Source: Thermoleophilia bacterium (GTDB lineage: Bacteria; Actinomycetota; Thermoleophilia; Gaiellales; JAICJC01). Taken from it: a DNA stretch of 34,062 bases. Within the stretch, counting starts at the first letter, position 1; each line of letters opens with the position of its first letter. Below are positions 23,527 to 29,251 of the stretch, piece by piece. Both the position numbers and the translations under genes were made by a program. The notes below the pieces were generated by a model. The model worked only from the letters and a program-made list of their open reading frames with translations. It did not search any database and was not told the origin of the DNA. The stretch is from the NCBI GenBank assembly GCA_025928655.1, contig JAICJC010000029.1:1-34062 (forward strand), in the 5' to 3' direction.

Positions 23527-24458
23527 CGCGCTGGCGTGACCTGGCCGGGCCCGTGGGCCTCTTTCCGACGGGCGCGCGCAACGCGATCACCGACGTGCCG
23601 GGCGTCCTGGTCGGCCACGCCCAGGCGGCCAGCGGCGAGGCGACCGGGGTCTCGGTCGTCGTGCCGCCGCGGCTCCCGGCGCGGGCGGGCGTGAACACGG
23701 TGAACGGCGTGGGGGAGCTGACGAAGAAGCTCGAGATCGACGAGTGGGGGATCATCCAGTCGCCCGTGTGGCTGTGCGGCACGCACGCCGTCGGCACCGT
23801 GTACCACGGCGCGGTGCTGGCCGCCGGGGGCGACCCCGACAACACGGTCATCCCGGTCGTCGGCGAGTGCGACGACTCCGACATGGGCGACTCGCGCACG
23901 GTCACCGTCGACGACGTGAACGCCGCCCTCGCGAACGTCGGTGAGGAGGTCGCCGAGGGGACGGTGGGCAGCGGCACCGGCATGACCTGCTTCGACTTCC
24001 CGGGCGGGATCGGGACGGCGTCGCGGACCGTCGCCGGCCACACGGTCGGGGTCCTGCTCATGTGCAACTTCGGCGACCGGGAGCGGTTCACCTCGGGTGG
24101 CCTGCGCTTCGAGTCGGCCGAGCCGCCGGAGCCGCCCGAGGGCTCGTGTATCGCGGTGTGCGCCACGGACGCACCGCTCGAGGCGCAGCAGCTGCGGCGG
24201 CTGGCGCTGCGGCCGCTGCTCGGCCTGGCCCGGGCGGGGTCGTACGCGTCGAACGGCTCGGGCGAGATCGGGGTCGCCTTCACCGTCGCCGAGGGCGAGG
24301 GCTTCCCGCTCGACCGGCTCTCGCCGCTCTTCGCCGCCGCCTACGAAGCCGCCGAGGAGGCGGTCTACAACTGCCTCGTCGCCGGGCGGCCGGGGCGGCG
24401 CCGCAACGGCAGGATGCAGGACGAGTTTCCCGTGCACCTCGTGCGCCGCGGGGCGTAG
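23523..24458 (+). CDS. DmpA/P1-family aminopeptidase (autoprocessing, S58)
   Basis: 311 residues. Family features are NAITDVPGVLVGHAQ, GVNTVNGVGELTKKLEIDEWG, GTHAVGTVYHGAVLA, VGECDDSDMGD, GTVGSGTGMTCFDFPGGIGT, and the self-cleavage/nucleophile site EGSCIAVCATDAPL, where cleavage would be between Gly207 and Ser208. Characterised relatives DmpA and BapA are D-Ala/beta-amino-acid aminopeptidases that release N-terminal residues from unusual short peptides. It overlaps dppF by 4 bp and is the last gene of the importer operon, consistent with cytoplasmic hydrolysis of the imported peptide. A Cys follows the nucleophilic Ser. Confidence 0.92.
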   Translation: MTRWRDLAGPVGLFPTGARNAITDVPGVLVGHAQAASGEATGVSVVVPPRLPARAGVNTVNGVGELTKKLEIDEWGIIQSPVWLCGTHAVGTVYHGAVLAAGGDPDNTVIPVVGECDDSDMGDSRTVTVDDVNAALANVGEEVAEGTVGSGTGMTCFDFPGGIGTASRTVAGHTVGVLLMCNFGDRERFTSGGLRFESAEPPEPPEGSCIAVCATDAPLEAQQLRRLALRPLLGLARAGSYASNGSGEIGVAFTVAEGEGFPLDRLSPLFAAAYEAAEEAVYNCLVAGRPGRRRNGRMQDEFPVHLVRRGA

Positions 24459-24461
24459 GAT
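24456..24461 (+). promoter_or_regulatory. -10 element overlapping the DmpA stop codon
   Basis: TAGGAT, 6 nt, then the ATG of the hotdog protein gene; its first three bases are the stop codon of the preceding gene. It is identical in sequence and spacing to the promoter of the deacetylase gene at 3363-3368. It suggests a leaderless internal promoter in addition to read-through. Confidence 0.45.
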
Positions 24462-24467
24462 GGCCCG

Positions 24468-24887
24468 ATGGAGGGGATGACCGCCGAGCTGCGGGTGCGC
24501 CTGTCGGACGCCGACGTCCACTACGGCGGCAACCTGGTCGACGGCGCCCACGGCCTGGAGCTCTTCGGCGACATCGTCACGGAGCTCGCCATCCGCACCG
24601 ACGGCGACGAGGGCCTGTTCGCCGGCTACGAGCGGGTGGAGTTCCTGGCGCCGCTGTACGGCGGCGACTTCGTCCGGGCGACCGGCACGATCGTGCGCAT
24701 GGGCAGCACGAGCCGCACGGTCGACCTCGAGATCTGGAAGGAGATCTCGGCCCGCCCGGACGTGGGCGACTCCGCCGCCGACCTGCTGCCCGAGCCGACC
24801 CTCGCCACCCGCGCCCGCGGCACCTACGTCGTCCGCCGCGAGCACCAGCGCGGCCCCGGCGGCGCGGGCATCGTGGCCGGCCAGTAA
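24468..24887 (+). CDS. Hotdog-fold protein, 3-aminobutyryl-CoA ammonia-lyase-like
   Basis: 139 residues, a single hotdog fold. The N-terminal LRVRLSDADVHYGGNLVDGA, LELFGDIVTELAIRTDGDEG, YERVEFLAPLYGGDFVRATG and GSTSRTVDLEIWKEI match my memory of 3-aminobutyryl-CoA ammonia-lyase (Kal) from lysine fermentation, which eliminates ammonia from L-3-aminobutyryl-CoA to give crotonyl-CoA. The other lysine-fermentation genes are absent here, so the physiological substrate may be a different beta-amino acyl-CoA. It lies 9 bp after the DmpA gene and is followed by two tandem palindromes. A generic thioesterase is the main alternative. Confidence 0.75.
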   Translation: MEGMTAELRVRLSDADVHYGGNLVDGAHGLELFGDIVTELAIRTDGDEGLFAGYERVEFLAPLYGGDFVRATGTIVRMGSTSRTVDLEIWKEISARPDVGDSAADLLPEPTLATRARGTYVVRREHQRGPGGAGIVAGQ

Positions 24888-24920
24888 CCCGCCAAACGGG
24901 GTCAGACCCCTTTTGGCGGG
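24888..24920. repeat. 33-bp palindrome, GGGGT-CAG-ACCCC core, copy A
   Basis: Fifteen-base arms around CAG (24903-24905) with one mismatch. It begins immediately after the stop codon of the hotdog gene. The central 25 bases are identical to copy B at 24925, while the outer 4 bp differ but still pair (CCCG/CGGG). Confidence 0.88.
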
Positions 24921-24924
24921 TCCG

Positions 24925-24957
24925 TGCACCAAACGGGGTCAGACCCCTTTTGGTGCA
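24925..24957. repeat. 33-bp palindrome, GGGGT-CAG-ACCCC core, copy B
   Basis: The same core as copy A after a 4-bp spacer, with the same single arm mismatch. The outer four bases are TGCA/TGCA instead of CCCG/CGGG, again self-complementary. The pair lies between convergent genes and may also end both transcripts. Confidence 0.88.
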
Positions 24958-24978
24958 GGCGGCGGGCGGTCGCCCGGG

Positions 24979-25623
24979 CTAGACCGTCAGCTCGACCGCG
25001 GGCTTGGCGTTCGCGAGCAGCGCCATCACGCGCGACTCGGTGACCTCGCCGAAGTGCTCGTAGAACTGGCTGACGGCGTGGAAGCGCTGGGGCGCCTTCA
25101 GCGTGACGAGCCGGTCGCACTCGCGCTCGAGCCGCTCGACCGCGAGCCGTGGCAGCACCGGCAGTGCGATCACGGTCTGGCGGGCGCCGGCGTTGCGCAC
25201 GGCGGCGAGCGCTGCCCGGATCGAGGCGCCCGTGGCGGCGCCGTCGTCGACGATCACCGCCGTGCGGCCGACGAGCATCATCGGCATGGCGGCGCGCAGG
25301 CGCTCGTCCATCTCCCGCGCCTGCATCGTCGCCTTGTCGTAGGCGGCGTCGACCTGGGTCGGGGTGAGCCGGCCGGCGACGCGGCGGTTCGTGTACCGCT
25401 CGCCCTGGGGCGCGACGGCGCCCATCGCGAGCTCGGGGTGGCCGGGGGTCGAGACCTTGCGCACGCACAGCACGTCGAGCGGAAGATCGAGCAGCTTGGC
25501 GAGCTCGGCTGCGACCTCCACGCCGCCGCGGGCGAGCCCGATCACTGTCACGTTCGCCTTCTTCCGCAGCTCCGGCATCGCCGCTGCCAGCGCCGCCCCT
25601 GCCTGGGTGCGGTCGTGGAACAC
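24979..25623 (-). CDS. Phosphoribosyltransferase-family protein
   Basis: 214 residues from the GTG at 25623. The PRPP-binding loop is clear (AVIVDDGAATGASIRAALAAV), preceded by NVTVIGLARGGVEVAAELAK, LDVLCVRKVSTPGHPELAMG and a flexible region. The pattern matches the stand-alone type I phosphoribosyltransferase domain proteins common in actinobacteria and often linked to stress dienelactone-hydrolase or universal-stress genes; the nucleobase acceptor is unknown and some may not be nucleotide enzymes. A longer in-frame extension reaches upstream to 25824, but the GTG is directly behind a good promoter (6 nt after CATTAT) and matches the family N-terminus. It is convergent with the hotdog gene and divergent from infC. 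Confidence 0.85.
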   Translation of the reverse strand: MFHDRTQAGAALAAAMPELRKKANVTVIGLARGGVEVAAELAKLLDLPLDVLCVRKVSTPGHPELAMGAVAPQGERYTNRRVAGRLTPTQVDAAYDKATMQAREMDERLRAAMPMMLVGRTAVIVDDGAATGASIRAALAAVRNAGARQTVIALPVLPRLAVERLERECDRLVTLKAPQRFHAVSQFYEHFGEVTESRVMALLANAKPAVELTV

Positions 25624-25629
25624 CCCGCG

Positions 25630-25658
25630 ATAATGCCCAAGCCGAGCGCGCCGGTCAA
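25630..25658 (-). promoter_or_regulatory. Leaderless promoter of the phosphoribosyltransferase gene
   Basis: Minus strand TTGACC (25653-25658), exactly 17 bp, CATTAT (25630-25635), then 6 nt to the GTG. Both boxes are close to the sigma-70 consensus and the spacing is ideal; there is no ribosome site, so the message probably begins at the start codon. Confidence 0.65.
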
Positions 25659-25674
25659 GGGTTGCAAACGGCGA

Positions 25675-25703
25675 TTTGGCCCCCACGGGGGCGTTGCTAT
25701 ACT
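25675..25703 (+). promoter_or_regulatory. Promoter of the infC-rpmI-rplT operon
   Basis: TATACT (25698-25703) is a near-perfect -10; TTTGGC (25675-25680) 17 bp upstream is a weak -35. Transcription should start near 25710, giving a leader of about 180 nt. It diverges from the phosphoribosyltransferase promoter 17 bp away. Confidence 0.6.
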
Positions 25704-25737
25704 GACCCTCTGGATAAGCAGAGGCATCTCGCCCCTC

Positions 25738-25833
25738 ACCTCTCCGGCTTCGGGCCGGGAGGTTCAACCGAATCGTTCGGCTGCCGCCTCCCCTGCGGAG
25801 GTGCAAATCGGGTGCTTTCGGCACCCATTTTTC
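25738..25833 (+). promoter_or_regulatory. Structured infC leader ending in an intrinsic terminator (attenuator)
   Basis: Four hairpins follow one another: 25738-25763 (ten pairs, ACCTC/GAGGT and CCGGC/GCCGG with one bulged T), 25768-25780 (CCGAA/TTCGG), 25787-25801 (CCTCC/GGAGG) and 25810-25826 (GGGTGC/GCACCC with loop TTTCG). The last is followed by A and five Ts (25828-25832), which makes a classic intrinsic terminator located inside the leader and before infC. Alternative pairings are available: GGGAGG of hairpin 1 with CCTCCC at 25787-25792, and GGTGC near 25800-25804 with the 3' arm of the terminator. This is the arrangement expected for attenuation, as in L20-regulated infC operons, but I cannot tell which ligand or protein acts. 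Confidence 0.65.
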
Positions 25834-25859
25834 TGTGTCTAGGAGAGGAGCTTCAAGGG

Positions 25860-25892
25860 TTGAGGATGATCGTGACTAGGCGCAGGTCTTGA
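25860..25892 (+). CDS. Short upstream ORF coupled to infC
   Basis: TTG at 25860 (or ATG at 25866) to TGA at 25890-25892: 10 or 8 codons, ending ...VTRRRS. A strong Shine-Dalgarno AGGAGAGGAG lies at 25841-25850, 9 nt before the TTG. The TGA overlaps the TTG start of infC (TTGA), so ribosomes ending here could re-initiate on infC, which has no ribosome site of its own at proper spacing. It may instead be the true infC N-terminus if one base has been lost. Confidence 0.45.
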   Translation: MRMIVTRRRS

Positions 25893-26503
25893 GGCCCCGC
25901 CGGCAGCTCGACCAACGGCCGCAAGAGCCGACCACCCGGATCAACGAGGCGATCCGCGTCCCCCAGGTGCGTCTGATCGACGACGACGGCACGCAGATCG
26001 GCATCAAGAGCACTGACGAGGCCCAGCGGTACGCCTGGGACAAGAACCTCGACCTGGTCGAGGTGGCGCCTGAGGCCCGCCCGCCCGTCTGCCGGGTGAT
26101 GGACTACTCGAAGTACCGGTACGAGCAGGAGCAGAAGGCCAAGCTCGCACGCAAGCACCAGTCGACGATCACGATCAAGGAGATCAAGCTGCGGCCGAAG
26201 ATCGGCATCGGCGACTACGAGACCAAGAAGGGTCACGTCGTCCGATTCCTGAAGGGCCGGGCGAAGGTGAAGGTCACGATCATGTTCCGCGGGCGCGAGA
26301 TGACACACCCGGAACGGGGACGCGACCTGCTGCTTCGCCTCGCCGAGGACGTGAAGGATCTCGGGTCGATCGAGTCTCAGCCGCTGCAGGACGGACGGAA
26401 CATGGTGATGATGCTGGCGCCGCACAAGGCGGTCGCCGCACCCGCCGAGAAGGCTGACGATGCGCCCGCAGAGGCCGCCGACAGCGCCGCGGCCGGCGCC
26501 TGA
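25889..26503 (+). CDS. infC: Translation initiation factor IF-3
   Basis: 204 residues, longer than E. coli IF-3 (180) because of an Ala/Glu-rich C-terminal tail from ~180. The N-domain ([40 protein letters not shown]) is followed by a Lys-rich linker helix ([17 protein letters not shown]) and the C-domain ([38 protein letters not shown]). It binds the 30S subunit and proofreads start codons. The in-frame stop at 25877 leaves TTG at 25889 as the only usual start; rare start codons are a known autoregulatory feature of infC. It leads the rpmI-rplT operon. Confidence 0.96.
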   Translation: MRPRRQLDQRPQEPTTRINEAIRVPQVRLIDDDGTQIGIKSTDEAQRYAWDKNLDLVEVAPEARPPVCRVMDYSKYRYEQEQKAKLARKHQSTITIKEIKLRPKIGIGDYETKKGHVVRFLKGRAKVKVTIMFRGREMTHPERGRDLLLRLAEDVKDLGSIESQPLQDGRNMVMMLAPHKAVAAPAEKADDAPAEAADSAAAGA

Positions 26504-26516
26504 AGGAGATCTGACG

Positions 26517-26714
26517 ATGCCAAAGATGAAGACCTCTTCCGCCGCGAAGAAGCGGTTCCGGGTGAGCTCGGCCGGTAAGGTGCTGCGCCGGCGCGCGTTC
26601 CGCACGCACCTGCTCGAGCACAAGAGCGCGAAGCGGCGGCGCGTGAAGCGCCAGGTCAAGCAGCTGGTCCCCGCCGATCGAAAAGAGGCGCTGCGCCTCC
26701 TGGGAAAGCGATAG
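26517..26714 (+). CDS. rpmI: Ribosomal protein bL35
   Basis: 65 residues, normal length. It begins [20 protein letters not shown] and continues with [20 protein letters not shown], the standard bL35 sequence, and ends in the [13 protein letters not shown] helix. The ATG at 26517 is behind AAGGAGAT. It is the middle gene of infC-rpmI-rplT. Confidence 0.98.
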   Translation: MPKMKTSSAAKKRFRVSSAGKVLRRRAFRTHLLEHKSAKRRRVKRQVKQLVPADRKEALRLLGKR

Positions 26715-26724
26715 GAGCTCGACG

Positions 26725-27084
26725 ATGGCACGCGTGAAACGCAGCGTCAACGCCAAGAAGAAACGCCGCGAGGTGCTCGAGGCCGCGAAGGGCTACCGCG
26801 GCCTGAAGAAGAACACCTACCGCAAGGCGAAGGAGCAGATGCTGAAGTCGCTCTCCTACGCCTACCGCGACCGCCGGGCGCGCAAGCGCGACTTCCGCCG
26901 GCTCTGGATCATCCGCATCAACGCGGGCGCCCGCCAGAACGGCCTCTCCTACAACCAGTTCATGCACGGCCTGCGCAAGGCGGAGATCGAGCTCGACCGC
27001 AAGGTGCTCGCCGATCTCGCCGTCGCCGATCCGAAGGCGTTCGGGGCGCTCGCCGAGGCAGCCAAGGCCGCGCTTGCCGCATGA
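26725..27084 (+). CDS. rplT: Ribosomal protein bL20
   Basis: 119 residues, full length. Conserved stretches are [60 protein letters not shown] and [19 protein letters not shown]. bL20 is an early 50S assembly protein and, in other bacteria, the autogenous repressor of this operon, which makes it a candidate effector of the leader at 25738-25833. The AGGAG ribosome site lies just before the ATG. Confidence 0.98.
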   Translation: MARVKRSVNAKKKRREVLEAAKGYRGLKKNTYRKAKEQMLKSLSYAYRDRRARKRDFRRLWIIRINAGARQNGLSYNQFMHGLRKAEIELDRKVLADLAVADPKAFGALAEAAKAALAA

Positions 27085-27097
27085 CGGGCTCCCCGCC

Positions 27098-27895
27098 GTG
27101 GAGCCAATCACCTCCCACGCCAACGCCCGGCTGAAGCACGCGCGCAAGCTCCAGGCCCGCCGCCACCGGCGCGTGCTGGGGCAGTTCCTGGCCGAGGGCG
27201 AGGACATCGTCGAGGAGGCGCTGGCCGCGGGCATCCTGCCCGTGGAGACGCTGATCGCGGCCGACCGGCCGCCGGACGAGGGTCTGGTCGCGCGCCTGGC
27301 GCGAGGCGGGCCGGTGCTCCCGGTGCGCGACTCGCTCCTGGCCGAGGTGGGCGGGCTCGGCCACCCGTCGCGCATCATCGCCCTCTTCGAGATCGCCGCC
27401 CTCCCGCATGAATGTCCGGTGCCTGGCACCGGATATTCACCCCTGGCCGTCTACCTGCACAGGGTGATCGACCCCGGCAACGTCGGCACGGTCGTGCGGG
27501 CGTGCGGGGCGCTCGGGCCGGCGCGGCTCGCGCTCTCGCCGGGCTGCTCCGACCCGCTGGCCGGCAAGGGCGTGCGCGCGTCCATGGGCGCGATCTTCCG
27601 CGTCCCGATGGAGATCGGCGCCGAGCTGCCGGGGGACGGCCTTCGCGTCGGCCTCGTGGCGGGCGCCGAGACGCCGCTTTGGGAGGTGGATCTGACCGGC
27701 CCGGCGACGCTCGCCGTCGGCGCCGAGCGCCACGGCCTGCCGCCCGAGGTGGTCGAGGCGTGCGACGTCGTCTGCGCGATCCCTCAGGCCCCGGGGGCCG
27801 AGTCGCTCAACGCCGCCCAGGCGGCTACGCTGGCGCTCTACGAGGCGGTCAGGCAGCGATCGGCGGCTCAGGCCGCCAGAGAGAACGGCGGATAG
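27098..27895 (+). CDS. TrmH/SpoU-family rRNA 2'-O-methyltransferase
   Basis: 265 residues from the GTG at 27098 (a TTG at 27074 overlaps rplT). An N-terminal L30e-like substrate domain (ITSHANARLKHARKLQARRH, GQFLAEGEDIVEEAL) is joined to a SPOUT methylase domain with motif 1 HRVIDPGNVGTVVRACGALG, motif 2 LAVGAERHGLPPEV and motif 3 IPQAPGAESLNAAQAATLAL. It methylates a ribose in 23S rRNA; its place after rplT is typical. The linker between domains carries a 31-bp palindromic repeat (27409-27439) in frame, coding ECPVPGTGYS. The 3' end overlaps the convergent DUF4389-like gene by 28 bp. Confidence 0.92.
   Translation: MEPITSHANARLKHARKLQARRHRRVLGQFLAEGEDIVEEALAAGILPVETLIAADRPPDEGLVARLARGGPVLPVRDSLLAEVGGLGHPSRIIALFEIAALPHECPVPGTGYSPLAVYLHRVIDPGNVGTVVRACGALGPARLALSPGCSDPLAGKGVRASMGAIFRVPMEIGAELPGDGLRVGLVAGAETPLWEVDLTGPATLAVGAERHGLPPEVVEACDVVCAIPQAPGAESLNAAQAATLALYEAVRQRSAAQAARENGG
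27409..27439. repeat. 31-bp palindrome inside the rRNA methyltransferase gene
   Basis: Fourteen-base arms around CTG (27423-27425), core GGTGC-CTG-GCACC, with one mismatch (G/A). It is read in frame and lies in the interdomain linker. It belongs to the same palindrome family as the intergenic copies but has a different core arm. Confidence 0.8.
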
Positions 27896-28500
27896 CGGTC
27901 GGTCACCAGCGTGAAGGCGTAGCCCGTCACCCGGTTCCCCCAGCGCAGGACGCCCTCGACGAATCCGAACGCCCCGCGCGGGTAGTGGCCCGTGAACAGG
28001 ATGGCGAACCAGACGAAGACGACCACGAAGAACGCCGCGATCCCGAGAAAGACGAGCACGATGTAGTGCGGGATCGCCAGGAGCCACTTCACGAGCGGCA
28101 GCCACCGGTTCAGCTCGGCGCCGTTCACCACGGGGTAGCCGAGGTGAACGGACTGGTGGTCGTCCGTCGACGGATACCGGTCGTCCATCAGCGACAGGTA
28201 GACGAACACCCGGTTGGAGAAGCGGTTCAGCTCCAGGTTCCAGTCGAACCACCAGCGCGGGTACTTGCGCCGGAAGAGCAGCATGAGCACCACCGGCAGG
28301 ACGACGGTGCCGCCGGCGGCCGCGAACTGCGCGCCGGTGCTGTTGTCCGGCCCGCCGTGTGAGAAATGGGTGGTGCTCTGGTCGAGCATTGCCAGGATGA
28401 TGCCGATCGGGATGATCCAGAGGATCCTCAGGGCGCTCGACAGCCGGTCGAGCGGACGGTCGGGATAGTCGACGCTGAACGTCACCGGGTGCGATTCCAT
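27868..28500 (-). CDS. DUF4389-like membrane protein
   Basis: 210 residues. The layout is a short N-terminal strand region (HPVTFSVDYPDRPLDRLSSA), helix LRILWIIPIGIILAML, a second segment FAAAGGTVVLPVVLMLLF, RRKYPRWWFDWNLELNRFSN, a tyrosine-rich RVFVYLSLMDDRYPSTDDH loop, and a long hydrophobic stretch HYIVLVFLGIAAFFVVVFVW, then TGHYPRGAFGFVEGVLRW. These features match DUF4389 proteins of actinobacteria; function unknown. The start is the ATG at 28500; TAAGGT lies 7 nt upstream inside the end of the methyltransferase gene, so it may have its own leaderless promoter. Confidence 0.8.
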   Translation of the reverse strand: MESHPVTFSVDYPDRPLDRLSSALRILWIIPIGIILAMLDQSTTHFSHGGPDNSTGAQFAAAGGTVVLPVVLMLLFRRKYPRWWFDWNLELNRFSNRVFVYLSLMDDRYPSTDDHQSVHLGYPVVNGAELNRWLPLVKWLLAIPHYIVLVFLGIAAFFVVVFVWFAILFTGHYPRGAFGFVEGVLRWGNRVTGYAFTLVTDRYPPFSLAA

Positions 28501-28502
28501 CG

Positions 28503-29228
28503 TCACGACCTTATCGTCGTCGTCGGACGACGGGCCGTCCACACCGAGTCGGTCGCGCCGGGCGCCAGCGGCCGCCGGTCGAACCAGCCGAAGGCCCGCA
28601 CGTCGCCGAAGCCGGCCGCCTCGAGCGAGGCCCGCCAGCCGTCCGGATCGGTCCACCACAGCTCCATCTCGGCGCAGACGTCACCCGCGCGCACCGCGAG
28701 CTCGAGCCGGCGGGCGTCCTCGTCCCAGAGCGCCCGCTCCTCGATCCCGGCCTCCCGCTCGATCCAGCGCCCGTGCGTCTCGGCGATGTCGAGCCGGTCG
28801 GGGTGGAACACGTCGAAGGCCAGCGTCCCGGCGGGCTCGAGCCGCTCGTAGAGCGACCGCAGGACCGGCAGCCGCTCGTCGTCGCGCAGGTGCAGGAGTG
28901 CCCGGAAGGGCACCGTCACGAGCGGGAACGTCCCCAGGTCGGGCAGGTCGCGCATGTCGGCCCGCACGAGCGTCAGGTCGAGCCCGTGCGGAGCGGCCCG
29001 CCTCCGGGCCAGGTCGAGCATCGCCTCGGACGTGTCCACGCCGACCACCGGGATGCCCGCGATCGCCGTCGGCACTGCCACCCGGCCCGACCCGACGCCG
29101 ATCTCGAGCACCGGCCCCCCGGTCGCGAGCGCGAGGTCGAGGTAGAACGGGATGTCCTCGGTGACGGAACGGCACCAGACGTCGTAGCGCTCGCCGAGGC
29201 GGTCGTAGGCGGAGGGCGGCGTCCCGAT
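28503..29228 (-). CDS. Class I SAM-dependent methyltransferase with no ordinary start codon
   Basis: The conserved sequence starts upstream of the only GTG (29111): PPSAYDRLGERYDVWCRSVT and EDIPFYLDLALATGGP precede motif I VLEIGVGSGRVAVPTAIAG. Then come VVGVDTSEAMLDLARRRAA, LTLVRADMRDLPDLGTFPLV, LLHLRDDERLPVLRSLYERL and GTLAFDVFHPD. The N-terminal AYDRLGERYD block is typical of the family, yet no ATG, GTG or TTG precedes it in frame. The ATC at 29226-29228 is the best candidate, 7 nt after a TAGTGT hexamer. The 3' end is 2 bp from the DUF4389-like gene. The substrate is unknown. Confidence 0.75.
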   Translation of the reverse strand: MGTPPSAYDRLGERYDVWCRSVTEDIPFYLDLALATGGPVLEIGVGSGRVAVPTAIAGIPVVGVDTSEAMLDLARRRAAPHGLDLTLVRADMRDLPDLGTFPLVTVPFRALLHLRDDERLPVLRSLYERLEPAGTLAFDVFHPDRLDIAETHGRWIEREAGIEERALWDEDARRLELAVRAGDVCAEMELWWTDPDGWRASLEAAGFGDVRAFGWFDRRPLAPGATDSVWTARRPTTTIRS

Positions 29229-29251
29229 GCTAACTACACTACCCGGCCACC
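29229..29251. promoter_or_regulatory. 23-bp divergent start region between the methyltransferase and pheS
   Basis: Plus strand: TACACT (29235-29240) 11 nt before the pheS ATG. Minus strand: TAGTGT (29236-29241) 7 nt before the ATC. The two -10 boxes are nearly the same bases read both ways. There is no space for ribosome sites, so both transcripts should be leaderless or nearly so. Confidence 0.45.

Noticed and set aside
24888-24957. Tandem palindromes as a CRISPR array
   Set aside because: Only two units with a 4-bp spacer; no cas genes.
25884-25892. AGG TCT TGA before infC as a prfB-like programmed frameshift
   Set aside because: The shift needed to enter infC is -1, not +1, and there is no prfB-type spacing or slippery codon; re-initiation is simpler.
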